Origin: Desulfobulbus propionicus
GTDB lineage: Bacteria > Desulfobacterota > Desulfobulbia > Desulfobulbales > Desulfobulbaceae
Assembly (NCBI GenBank): GCA_002747135.1
Contig: PDTE01000025.1
Span: 62,001 to 126,000, forward strand
DNA: 64,000 bases
Direction of reading: 5' to 3'
The notes under the pieces are model-generated. The model made no database searches, had not been told where the DNA came from, and saw only the letters and a list, made by a program, of their open reading frames with translations. Shown here piece by piece: positions 1 through 8,929 of the stretch (positions are counted from its first letter, which is position 1; each line of letters starts with the position of its first letter). The position numbers and the translations under genes were made by a program.

Positions 1-1965
1 TCCAGGGGCACTGTCGTCCAGGACAACGGTCGCCACCTTACCCCTTTTAGCCTTGGAAGCAAAATATTGTTCAAGAACGGCTCCGGCGACAGGGGCGGCT
101 GCGCTGCCGCCATGCAGACCATGTTCAACGACAACGGCAACAACAATCTCGGGATTAACTGCCGGGGCAAAACAAACAAACAAGGCGTGATCACGAAATT
201 TATAGGGTATATCCTCTTCCTTCAGGTGTTTATACTGCTTTACTCTGACCACCTGGGCGGTACCGGTCTTGCCGCCTACAACAATTGATTTATCAGACAC
301 CCTTGCCCTTCTCCCTGTTCCCCGTCTGCCATTCACGGCCTCCACCATACCGTCACGTACCAGTTTAAGATTACGTGACTGACCGGTAAGACGATGCAGA
401 ATGTGTGGCTTGAAAGACTCCAGCACCCTGCCGTCAGGATCTTTGACCTCTTCAATCAGGGTTGGCTTATACAGGGTACCGCCATTTGCAATGGCAGCTG
501 TCATTAAAGCCAGCTGCACAGGGGTGGCCAAATTAAACCCCTGACCAATGGCAACAGAGAGCGTCTCTCCTTCCTGCCATTTTTGGCCATGATGCCTTTT
601 TTTCCAGTCTGCCGTAGGTATCAGGCCTGGTTTTTCGTGCTCCATTTCAATGCCGGTACGCTGCCCGAGCCCAAAAAGCCTGGCATATTTTGCCAATCGA
701 TCCACTCCCAGCCGTTGACCAACCTGATAGAAATACACATCACAGGACTCTGAAAGGGCGCGCTGCAAATTTACCGCCCCATGTCCCCCTCTCTTCCAGC
801 ACCTGTAGGTTCTGTTGCCGACCCGGTAGTATCCCGGACAGTAGAACACTGTTTCAGGAGAAACAACACGCTCTGCCAACCCCGCCAAGGCCGTGACAGG
901 TTTATAGGTGGAACCGGGAGGGTACTGTCCCTGCACCAGTTTGTTCAGGAGAGGATTGTGCGGATTATCCAGCATGGCCTTCCAGGCTTTAATGGAAATA
1001 CCACCGACAAAATCATCCAGATGCAGTGCTGGCGAGCTGGCAAGGACAAGCAACCGTCCGGAATTAGGATCCAATGCCACCACCGCCCCTGCCCTGTCCT
1101 CCTTTTCCATAATATCTTCGGCCGCCTTTTGCAGCTCCATATCAACAGTCAGATACAGATCGTTACCAGGTAACGGTTCGAGTCCCTTAAGGTTTCTCTG
1201 TTCAAAGCCAAGGGAGTTGACCTCCATGGAGTGCAGGCCTTTTTCACCGCGAAGGTCCTTTTCCCTGAGTCGCTCAAGCCCCATTTTACCGATCATATCT
1301 CCGCGCCGGTATATATCGGCTTTATCTGCATCGAGCTCCTTTTGACTTACCTCTCCCAGATATCCAATCATGTGGGAGGCAAGATTTCCCCAGTGGTAGA
1401 CTCTGAGCGGGGCGACTTCAATCTTTATACCGGGCAGCTCCATACGATTGTTCTCAACCCGTGCAACGGTCTCCCAGTCCACATCTGCAGCCAGGCGTAT
1501 CGGGATATGCCCCTGGGTATGCGCCATTTTTCGTATTTTTTCCAGAAGCTCGGAAATATCTATCTTCAAGATACGGGTCACTCTTTTCAACCAGTCATCA
1601 TCAACCTTGTTATCCTCGCGTACCCAGACCACATTAAAAGACGGACGATTGGTCACTATTTCCCTGCCAAACCTGTCGTAAATATTCCCGCGCGGCGCAG
1701 TGACCTTCAGAGAACGAACCCGATTGGTATCAGCCAGCTTTTTATAACACTCACCCTTGTGTATCTGCAGATACCACAAACGACTGACAATGACCGCAAA
1801 AAAGAAAATCAGCACAAAAGAGGCATGCAAGGCTCTTTTCTTGTAGCCGTCTAATTCATAATCATCATGAGGGGTCAGTTTGGTTACCCCGTTTTCTCTG
1901 CTTCTCTCGGAATCAGGGAAAGATTCAGGTCGTCTTCTGTTTTTTTTACGCCGTACGTTTTTCAT
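1..1965 (-). CDS. mrdA: Penicillin-binding protein 2 (partial)
   Basis: Transpeptidase of the elongation machinery that crosslinks lateral-wall peptidoglycan with MreBCD and RodA. The minus frame is open from ATG at 1965 to the window edge, so the C-terminal end is missing; the ORF track omits it for that reason. After a basic N-terminus (MKNVRRKK) comes one membrane anchor near residues 45-65, then the PBP dimerisation domain. Catalytic motifs are visible: STYK (in PPGSTYKP, about residue 351), SCD (in SESCDVYF, about 405) and KTG (in GGKTGTAQ, about 565). It lies 3' of mreD in the same direction, the usual mreBCD-mrdA order, with an R1 repeat between them. Family assignment is certain; only the last residues are unseen. 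Confidence 0.96.
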   Translation of the reverse strand, partial: MKNVRRKKNRRRPESFPDSERSRENGVTKLTPHDDYELDGYKKRALHASFVLIFFFAVIVSRLWYLQIHKGECYKKLADTNRVRSLKVTAPRGNIYDRFGREIVTNRPSFNVVWVREDNKVDDDWLKRVTRILKIDISELLEKIRKMAHTQGHIPIRLAADVDWETVARVENNRMELPGIKIEVAPLRVYHWGNLASHMIGYLGEVSQKELDADKADIYRRGDMIGKMGLERLREKDLRGEKGLHSMEVNSLGFEQRNLKGLEPLPGNDLYLTVDMELQKAAEDIMEKEDRAGAVVALDPNSGRLLVLASSPALHLDDFVGGISIKAWKAMLDNPHNPLLNKLVQGQYPPGSTYKPVTALAGLAERVVSPETVFYCPGYYRVGNRTYRCWKRGGHGAVNLQRALSESCDVYFYQVGQRLGVDRLAKYARLFGLGQRTGIEMEHEKPGLIPTADWKKRHHGQKWQEGETLSVAIGQGFNLATPVQLALMTAAIANGGTLYKPTLIEEVKDPDGRVLESFKPHILHRLTGQSRNLKLVRDGMVEAVNGRRGTGRRARVSDKSIVVGGKTGTAQVVRVKQYKHLKEEDIPYKFRDHALFVCFAPAVNPEIVVAVVVEHGLHGGSAAAPVAGAVLEQYFASKAKRGKVATVVLDDSAPG

Positions 1966-1970
1966 AAACT

Positions 1971-2124
1971 GTAACTCACAGGGCATGTATCACCCTGGTT
2001 TCACTTGATCTTAATCCTGTAACTGCTTGCAGGATGGCCAGGTTGGCCAGGCACACTGGCCGCTACAGCCCCTTTATGCGGTCAATCGCAAGCGCCTGAA
2101 GACAGGTGAGCCGGGAGCAGTTAC
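1971..2124. repeat. R1 repeat with tail
   Basis: Begins GTAACTCACAGGGCATG and ends GGGAGCAGTTAC. It fills most of the mreD-mrdA junction. Confidence 0.8.
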
Positions 2125-2143
2125 CATTAACGATGATGCAGGC

Positions 2144-2683
2144 TCACCTGCTCCGATATCTGTTATCTGAATGAACCCGGAGTTTTTTCCAGGAAAAGAC
2201 TCCCTTGCTTATTCTTCGATGGGCAAAATCAAAAAAATGAAAAAGCCAATAGGAAAATACAACAATCAGAAGAGAGCGGACCATCATTTCCCACCATACC
2301 CATGAAAACAGTAAATCCGAATGAAAGGCGGTGATAAGCATATACATTATCCATGAAACAAACAGATAGCTCACGCCAACAAGTGGCACCTGGTATAATG
2401 AATCACTCACCGGCATCTTTCGCGCAATAAGCCGCAAAATGAAAAAAGCGGCGAGACAGAAAACTGAATACATGCCGAGAATTGTTCCTGAAAAGACATC
2501 AAGAATACAGCCAAGAAAAAAAATAACAATCAAGCTGCGGAGGATATCCACACGATAAGCGAGATATGCCACCAGGATATAATAGAGGTCGGGAGCCGCA
2601 ACCCAGACAGGGTTCAACATAAATACCGTTGTCTGAAGCACCACCAGCAACAGGCCGGTTAGAGTAAAAAAAAGGATAAGCAT
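2144..2683 (-). CDS. mreD: Rod shape-determining protein MreD
   Basis: Small integral membrane protein of the elongasome. The 179 residues contain five or so hydrophobic segments, for example LILFFTLTGLLLVVLQTT at the N-terminus and SLLIVVFSYWLFHFF near the end, and length and pattern fit MreD. Little sequence is invariant in this family, so the call leans on position: 15 bp after mreC and before mrdA. The charged C-terminus (HRRISKGVFSWKK) would be cytoplasmic. Confidence 0.88.
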   Translation of the reverse strand: MLILFFTLTGLLLVVLQTTVFMLNPVWVAAPDLYYILVAYLAYRVDILRSLIVIFFLGCILDVFSGTILGMYSVFCLAAFFILRLIARKMPVSDSLYQVPLVGVSYLFVSWIMYMLITAFHSDLLFSWVWWEMMVRSLLIVVFSYWLFHFFDFAHRRISKGVFSWKKLRVHSDNRYRSR

Positions 2684-2698
2684 GATCGTTGAATTACA

Positions 2699-3547
2699 TC
2701 AGGGAGCAGCCTCGTCTTTCCTGATGACCAGCAGGTGTTCAAGTGTCTTGAAATCAACAGACGGCGTCACTTCAATTTCATGAAACATGCCCCGCCTCTT
2801 CCGTATCACCCTGGAAACGACCCCCACAGAAAGTCCGGTGGGAAATATGCCGCCATACCCGGCAGTAACGACAACATCTCCCTTCTTTACTTCCACAGTT
2901 TTCAAAACATATTCAAGGGTATATACAAGTGATCCGGTACCTTTCAATATGCCGCGAACTCGAGTTTTCTGCAACAGTACATCTATTGCGCTGGAAGGCG
3001 CGATGGCGAGCAGCACCTTGGAGAAGCTGGGGGAGGCAGAAATAACCTGCCCCACGACTCCGTCTTCATTTGTTACCGGTGAGCCCTTGAAAACATTATC
3101 GTGGGTGCCTCGATCAATAATAAGTGAGCGAAACCACATGGAGGGGTCTTTGCCTGTCACCGTGGCGGCGACAACCGGGCAGTCAAATGAGTCCCGCAAA
3201 TCGAGCAGCCTCGTCAAGCGGGCATTGATCGCCAGAGCCTCTCGACTCTGATGCAAAAGGGCCCGGCTTTCTCTCAGCTCTCTCCACAGTCGCTTGTTCT
3301 CTTCTTTCACGCCAAGAATATCAAGATACTCCTTCTTGAAGGTATGCAGGTATCTCAATCCTGAGGCAACTGTCTCCTGTACGGGGCCGGAGACCTCAAG
3401 AACCATCTTGTGCAGTCCGCCAAACTTCTGGTTTCCCAGAATGGAAACCAGAAAAATAAACGACAGGGTGAGTAACAAGCCAAAAAAAATCACCAACCTG
3501 AAAATACGAAGCCCATTATTTCTTTTCCTTGTGCTTTGTTGTCGCAT
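2699..3547 (-). CDS. mreC: Rod shape-determining protein MreC
   Basis: Bitopic inner-membrane protein that scaffolds PBP2 and MreB. The 282 residues show a basic cytoplasmic start (MRQQSTRKRNNGLR), one membrane helix at about 17-36, a coiled coil around 65-115 (EENKRLWRELRESRALLHQ) and a periplasmic beta-rich domain with the typical VVGQVISASPSFSKVLLA stretch. Its partners flank it: mreB upstream and mreD 15 bp downstream. The 357-bp gap to mreB is filled by repeats, which may separate it from the mreB promoter. Confidence 0.95.
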   Translation of the reverse strand: MRQQSTRKRNNGLRIFRLVIFFGLLLTLSFIFLVSILGNQKFGGLHKMVLEVSGPVQETVASGLRYLHTFKKEYLDILGVKEENKRLWRELRESRALLHQSREALAINARLTRLLDLRDSFDCPVVAATVTGKDPSMWFRSLIIDRGTHDNVFKGSPVTNEDGVVGQVISASPSFSKVLLAIAPSSAIDVLLQKTRVRGILKGTGSLVYTLEYVLKTVEVKKGDVVVTAGYGGIFPTGLSVGVVSRVIRKRRGMFHEIEVTPSVDFKTLEHLLVIRKDEAAP

Positions 3548-3569
3548 GGAAATAAATATTACATAAATG

Positions 3570-3619
3570 ATCCGGGATGCTTCATCTTGGCACGATCACA
3601 ATTTCCGGCATACTCCAGG
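3570..3619. repeat. R2 fragment interrupted by MI
   Basis: The stretch GCTTCATCTTGGCACGATCA...GCATACTCC matches the left part of R2. It stops where MI begins, which suggests MI inserted into an older R2 copy. Confidence 0.55.
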
Positions 3620-3758
3620 GTCATGTCAACGATGAAATGTCAGTATATTGCGCCGGATTTTTTCTGATCTTATACAGCCTTGTCCTGCGTTGCAGAGTAG
3701 TGCTGTGTGATACAGGGCAAGGCTGCATAAGGGCTGAAAAAGACAAGCAGGATACGAC
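3620..3758 (+). repeat. MI element, copy 1 (right end lost)
   Basis: GTCATGTCAACGATGAAATG through GCAGGATACGAC, matching the copy at 5025-5186. The right terminal repeat is missing where an R1 begins. Confidence 0.75.
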
Positions 3759-3861
3759 GTAACTACTCACGGGGCATGTAACCTCTTTATTTTACGCCGC
3801 TATAGTCCCTCTATGCGAAAGGTCATGATCACCTGAAGACAGGTGATCTGGGAGCAGTTGC
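3759..3861. repeat. R1 repeat
   Basis: GTAACTACTCACGGGGCATG to GGGAGCAGTTGC, directly abutting MI copy 1 in the mreC-mreB gap. Confidence 0.75.
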
Positions 3862-3904
3862 AAATAATGCAGAAATACAGCCCCTGTGACCGGATACAAT
3901 ATTA

Positions 3905-4975
<1,071 letters not shown>

Positions 4976-5024
4976 TTATATTGTAAAAAGTCGCACAGTG
5001 CTTTTTTTTCAAAAAAATACTCTC

Positions 5025-5186
5025 GTGTCATGTCAACGATGAAATGTCAGTATATCGCGCCGGATTTTTCCTGTCCTTGTGCAGTCTTGTCCTGAGTTGC
5101 ATAGCAGTGCTGTGTGACCCGGGGAAAGGCTGTATAAGGGCTGAAAAAGACAGGCAGGATACGACAGGGCAGTGTTGACCGGACAC
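5025..5186 (+). repeat. MI element, copy 2
   Basis: 162 bp from GTGTCATGTCAACGATG to GTGTTGACCGGACAC. The ends are imperfect inverted repeats of each other. Confidence 0.8.
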
Positions 5187-5201
5187 AGTTATACATTCAT
5201 T

Positions 5202-5358
5202 GTACCTGCTCACAGGGCATGTGCCACCCTGGCTGCACTTTGCTTCAAGTCTCTGACTGCTTTCAGCCCGCCCGGCTCCGGACAGGCACGACTGGCGGCC
5301 CTGCCGCCTCTATGCTGCCAATCGTGTTTGCCCGAAGAGGGGAGCCTGGAAGCAGGCC
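5202..5358. repeat. R1 repeat with tail
   Basis: GTACCTGCTCACAGGGCATG to GGAAGCAGG. A diverged copy upstream of the tRNA gene. No coding frame is convincing in 4943-5532. Confidence 0.7.
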
Positions 5359-5532
5359 AATACATTACATTACCAAGAGAACACGGCGTTGGCAACTGCA
5401 ATGACCAGCAATCAAAAAAGAACTGATAAATCTTGACAGCAAATCGTCTATTATGGTAGGAGAGATAAAGTAACTGATAACAGGGAAGTACAGACTCCGA
5501 GATCGGATTACGAATCACATCTCGTAAAAAAA

Positions 5533-5608
<76 letters not shown>

Positions 5609-5617
5609 AATAAAATC

Positions 5618-5649
5618 AAGGGGTTACGTTAATTCGCAGCCCCTTTTTT
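5618..5649 (+). terminator. Terminator after tRNA-Ala
   Basis: AAGGGG pairs with CCCCTT across a 16-nt loop and is followed by a T run, ten bases after the tRNA 3' end. Confidence 0.75.
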
Positions 5650-5753
5650 CACGTTTTTTGGACATACATCGCAAAACGCCTTGTTTTTACGCTGCTCACC
5701 CCTACATGTCCACGCTTTTTCAATAATACACCGGCACAACTCTTGCAACTTTA

Positions 5754-5839
5754 GTGACTTACTCCTAAATATCTGTCATAAAAAAACAAGAAATTATTTG
5801 AGGTGTAAGGCCTCTTGGCCTGCGGATTTTCCGCGTTAG
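5754..5839 (+). repeat. MIV element, copy 1
   Basis: GTGACTTACTCCTAAAT through GCGGATTTTCCGCGTTAG. It lies just upstream of a toxin gene fragment. 5650-5753 holds nothing recognised. Confidence 0.75.
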
Positions 5840-5885
5840 ATTGATGAAGATCAGAAACTATGTGTAAACGATCAATGCAACCTAG

Positions 5886-6104
5886 AGCTGTGTCATGGCA
5901 ATGATTACCAGTGCCAACAATTCAACTTGGCCTCTTGATTTGGATATAAAAGATATTCAGGAATCGGGTCTACCAGTGCCATCAAAAATACGAATGAAAC
6001 TTTTCACCCTGGATACGCGATTGGTAATAAAAAAAATTGGTGTTCTTTCAACAAGTGACCAAGAGGCTGTACAAGAAAAACTGAAACAATTGCTTTGCAT
6101 TTAA
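5886..6104 (+). pseudogene. PemK/MazF-type toxin, 3' fragment
   Basis: The product resembles the C-terminal half of type II mRNA interferases. AMITSANNSTWPLDL and SGLPVPSKIRMKLFTLD match the family's 'ITS...' strand and the conserved SGL-KPS...K-FTLD block, and IKKIGVLS follows as expected. Only about 70 residues are present against about 110 normally. In frame, homology runs back a few codons before the ATG at 5895 to a TAG at 5883. The SH3-like N-terminal half and any antitoxin are absent, and an MIV element lies where they should be. Confidence 0.7.
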
Positions 6105-6237
6105 GTGTATACCGAATACGGTTATTTTCAACATTGCCGACAGATTTGCAACGGGCAACCCAGTTTTTGGGACAGTTTTCTGACAGGTTCAGCCCCAGAG
6201 CAACCAGAGCCTCGAGCATCTTTGCGCGGAAGACCTG
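6105..6237 (-). pseudogene. IS91-type transposase remnant
   Basis: The minus frame reads HQVFRAKMLEALVALGLNL followed by CPKNWVARCKSVG. This resembles the 'FRAKLL-AL...WVVHCK-VG' block before the Y-containing region of IS91-family transposases. The match ends abruptly on both sides: at MI copy 3 and at the toxin fragment. The tyrosine motif is lost. The family call is from memory of motifs, not a search. Confidence 0.5.
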
Positions 6238-6399
6238 GTGCCCTGTCAACGCTGCCCTGTCGCATCCTGCTTGTCTTTTTCAGCCCTTATGGAGCCTTGC
6301 CCTGGGTCACCTAGCACTACTATGCAGCGCAGAACAAGGCTCCATAAGGACAAGAAAAATCCGGCGCAATATCCTGACATTTCAGCGTTGACAGGACAC
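6238..6399 (-). repeat. MI element, copy 3 (inverted)
   Basis: Starts GTGCCCTGTCAACGCTG and ends CAGCGTTGACAGGACAC. It has near-perfect terminal inverted repeats and is opposite in orientation to copies 1 and 2. Confidence 0.85.
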
Positions 6400-6640
6400 T
6401 AGCCAGTACCCGTTCGTTGAACAGGTACCCGCTCTTTTTCTTCGATAAACCTGTCACGATGTCGATACTCGCCGCCGCTTCCTCCCCGGGGAATACCTCT
6501 GCCGGGAGCCTCCTGGTCCGGAACATTATTTTTGCCAGACACACCAAAAGCGGCTGCCAGCTTGGCTCCGATACGCTCTGCCTGGACAGGGCAAAGAGGG
6601 ACCGAGTGGAAACATTTCTCTTGGTGCGCCTCTTTAAACT
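6399..6640 (-). pseudogene. Possible 3' gene remnant, unknown product
   Basis: A minus frame is open for about 80 codons, including AERIGAKLAAAFGVSGKNN and RHRDRFIEEKERVP, and ends at TAG in the last bases of MI copy 3. It has no ATG start in frame. The composition looks protein-like, but I do not recognise the family. It may be the C-terminal end of a lost gene. Confidence 0.3.
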
Positions 6641-6669
6641 TTGCTTATTCTAAAAAGATACGTTATCTT
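6641..6669 (+). promoter_or_regulatory. Promoter with palindromic operator for metal operon
   Basis: TTGCTT, a 17-bp spacer and TATCTT form a plausible sigma-70 promoter about 80 bp before troA. A perfect 6-3-6 palindrome, AAGATA-CGT-TATCTT (6655-6669), covers the -10. The position suits repression by the DtxR-like domain encoded at the end of the operon. Binding is inferred. Confidence 0.5.
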
Positions 6670-6750
6670 GAATAAAATACGATTTCTTGCCGGTTGAATG
6701 TGCCTGTCTCTTCCACCAGATTACCTCTCAAACATTAAACAGGAGTTATT

Positions 6751-7674
6751 ATGAAGCACTATGCCCCTTTCTTTATGATTATGCTGCTTCTCGGTGGATT
6801 CACCTGCCAAAGTAATGCCAAAGAGGGGGATCTTCCTGTAATAGCTGCTTCAACCACCCAGATAGCCGACTTTACCAGACAGATAACGGGTGATCAGGCT
6901 ACCGTGGTTTCTATTCTGGCTCCCGGTGCAGATCCTCACACCTATCAGCCCACCCCTGCAGATGTACAAAAAGTACTTGCCGCCGATCTCTGTATTGAAA
7001 ACGGGCTGCATCTGGAAGGAAAAAACTGGATGGCTACACTGGCAAAGGATGCAGGGAAACCATTGCTCACAGCAACAAATGGAGTTGACCCCATAGCCAT
7101 TGACGAAGAAGGCGCATCTATTCCTGACCCGCATGCCTGGTTTTCGCCAAAAAATGTCGCTGTTTATGTCAATAATATTACCAGAGCGCTGACAAAAATG
7201 TCCCCTGAACATACAGGCCGGTATCAGGCCAGGGCAAAACTCTACCTCCAGCAGCTCAGCGTGCTTGATGGCTGGATACGGGAACAGGTAAGTCAAATAC
7301 CCTTGCATCGCCGTATTCTTGTCACCACTCATGATGCCTTTAACTATTTTTGCAGGGAGTATGCCTTCAACGAAAAAAACAACTTCCTCAGCATTGCTCC
7401 GGTAGGCTGGTCTACAGGGGCGGAAGTTGGTGCCGGCATGACACCTGAACGCCGAAAAAAAGTCGTTGCCTCAATCAAGGCTTCCCAGACCCCGGCAATT
7501 TTCATTGAAACCACCATCAATCCCAAACAGATTCGGGAAATTGCCAGGGAAACCGGGGTGAAAATTGGCGGAGAACTGTACTCGGACTCCATGGGTGCTG
7601 CCGGAACCGCCGGCGAAAGGTATATCGGCATGATGCGGGAAAACGTTTTATTAATTGTTCTGGCGCTGCGCTGA
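6751..7674 (+). CDS. Metal ABC transporter substrate-binding protein (TroA/ZnuA family)
   Basis: Periplasmic binding protein for Zn2+, Mn2+ or Fe2+. The 307 residues start with a Sec signal (hydrophobic PFFMIMLLLGGF); the cysteine in FTCQSNAKEG could be a lipobox. Cluster A-1 folds are evident: VIAASTTQIADF, the metal-ligand stretch ILAPGADPHTYQPTP (His about 67), PDPHAWFSP (His about 129), VTTHDAFNYF (His about 191) and the C-terminal acidic IKIGGELYSDSMG. There is no His-rich loop, which argues mildly against a dedicated zinc carrier. An AGGAG ribosome site precedes the ATG. It is the first gene of a four-gene operon. Confidence 0.93.
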   Translation: MKHYAPFFMIMLLLGGFTCQSNAKEGDLPVIAASTTQIADFTRQITGDQATVVSILAPGADPHTYQPTPADVQKVLAADLCIENGLHLEGKNWMATLAKDAGKPLLTATNGVDPIAIDEEGASIPDPHAWFSPKNVAVYVNNITRALTKMSPEHTGRYQARAKLYLQQLSVLDGWIREQVSQIPLHRRILVTTHDAFNYFCREYAFNEKNNFLSIAPVGWSTGAEVGAGMTPERRKKVVASIKASQTPAIFIETTINPKQIREIARETGVKIGGELYSDSMGAAGTAGERYIGMMRENVLLIVLALR

Positions 7675-7677
7675 CCG

Positions 7678-8178
7678 ATGCGTATACTCCTGACCCTTGT
7701 TGTCTGGGGAGCCCTGATTGGTGGGCTGTGGCTATATATGAACACACGCCGGGACATGGGGGCGCTTCCAGCAGACAGTCAGGTAATCACCGGACAGGAA
7801 ACAAAAAACCTTACAGTCGTCATAACAACGACATTTACGTTAGCACGCAACCCGTTTGCCTTTACTGCTGACGATGCCCCGCCTCAAAATTTTATCCTGC
7901 GGCTTAACGGGGTGTTCATTACCTTTCCCGGGAAAGAGCTGAAACCAGGGGAACCATATCACCTGTCTCATGTCCCTGTTATGGCTGATAGTCATAACGA
8001 GTTGTTTTTTCAAACATCTTACGCTTACGAGACCAACAGGGAACATGCCGTACGACTCCAGGTTATTCTGGGCGGGAAAACAGTGGCGGAAAAAACATTC
8101 TGGAGTCAGGGAGGGACAACGATTTCAGGCACCATGACCTTCATTCCGGGAAAAGAGGCGAAACATGACCACACATGA
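7678..8178 (+). CDS. Anchored periplasmic protein of metal operon, unknown function
   Basis: The 166-residue product is not recognised. It starts 3 bp after troA stops and its end overlaps the ATPase gene by 14 bp, so it is translated as part of the metal operon. Residues 5-22 form a hydrophobic helix (LTLVVWGALIGGLWLYM) that would anchor a mainly beta-strand periplasmic domain. The C-terminus KEAKHDHT ends in a small His/Asp cluster that might touch metal. Placement suggests an accessory to substrate capture or docking; nothing in the sequence proves that. Confidence 0.75.
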   Translation: MRILLTLVVWGALIGGLWLYMNTRRDMGALPADSQVITGQETKNLTVVITTTFTLARNPFAFTADDAPPQNFILRLNGVFITFPGKELKPGEPYHLSHVPVMADSHNELFFQTSYAYETNREHAVRLQVILGGKTVAEKTFWSQGGTTISGTMTFIPGKEAKHDHT

Positions 8179-8929
8179 TGCCCCTTATGCCATCAAGGTG
8201 GATAACCTCACGGTAACCTACCACTCCAGGCCTGCCCTGCTGGATATCTCCATAGCCATAAAAGGGGATCAACTCGTCGGGATAATCGGTCCAAACGGTG
8301 CGGGGAAATCTACCTTTATCAAGGCCGTGCTCGGTTTTGTCAAACCTGATATAGGCCAGATAGCCATTCATGGAAAAAATGTTCAGCAGGCCCGGGGCCA
8401 GGTAGCCTATGTACCCCAGAGAGGCATGGTTGACTGGGATTTCCCGATCACCGTCTTTGAAGTTGCCCTGATGGGTCGCTATCAGTGCATACCCTGGTAT
8501 GCACCGCCACGGAAAAGAGACAGAAAGCTGGCTATGCAGGCCCTGGAAATGGTGCGTATTGCAGACCTTGCCGAAAGGCAGATCGGAGAACTTTCCGGCG
8601 GACAGCAGCAACGCGTCTTCCTGGCCAGGGCCCTTGCCCAGGGAAGCGATATCCTCTTGCTGGACGAACCCTTTGCCGGCGTCGATGCCGCGACAGAGCG
8701 GGCGATCCTGGAGGTTCTGGAAAGGGCAAAACAATCGGGAAAGACCCTGGTTGTGGTCCATCATGATCTCGCTACCGCTGCAGAATACTTCGACAAACTC
8801 ATACTTATCAAACATCGGCTCTATGCCTATGGGCCACCGGAGGCAGTGCTGCAGGAAGACCTTTTATGCAAGGTATATGAAGGTCGTCTGAAAATTTTTA
8901 GTGACGTCCTCAAGCAAGGGAAAACATAA
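8165..8929 (+). CDS. Metal ABC transporter ATP-binding protein
   Basis: Cytoplasmic ATPase of the TroB/MntB/ZnuC class, 254 residues. Walker A is GPNGAGKST (about 42-50), the Q-loop lies in VAYVPQRG, the signature is LSGGQQQRVFLARAL, Walker B is ILLLDEPFAGVD and the H-loop is VVVHHD. The phrase VDWDFPITVFEVALMGRY is typical of Mn/Zn/Fe importers. It overlaps the upstream ORF by 14 bp and the permease start by 1 bp (TAATG). Confidence 0.95.
   Translation: MTTHDAPYAIKVDNLTVTYHSRPALLDISIAIKGDQLVGIIGPNGAGKSTFIKAVLGFVKPDIGQIAIHGKNVQQARGQVAYVPQRGMVDWDFPITVFEVALMGRYQCIPWYAPPRKRDRKLAMQALEMVRIADLAERQIGELSGGQQQRVFLARALAQGSDILLLDEPFAGVDAATERAILEVLERAKQSGKTLVVVHHDLATAAEYFDKLILIKHRLYAYGPPEAVLQEDLLCKVYEGRLKIFSDVLKQGKT

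Noticed and set aside
3577-3762. 61-codon ORF over MI copy 1
   Set aside because: Similar frames appear in other MI copies only because the element is repeated; no protein features.
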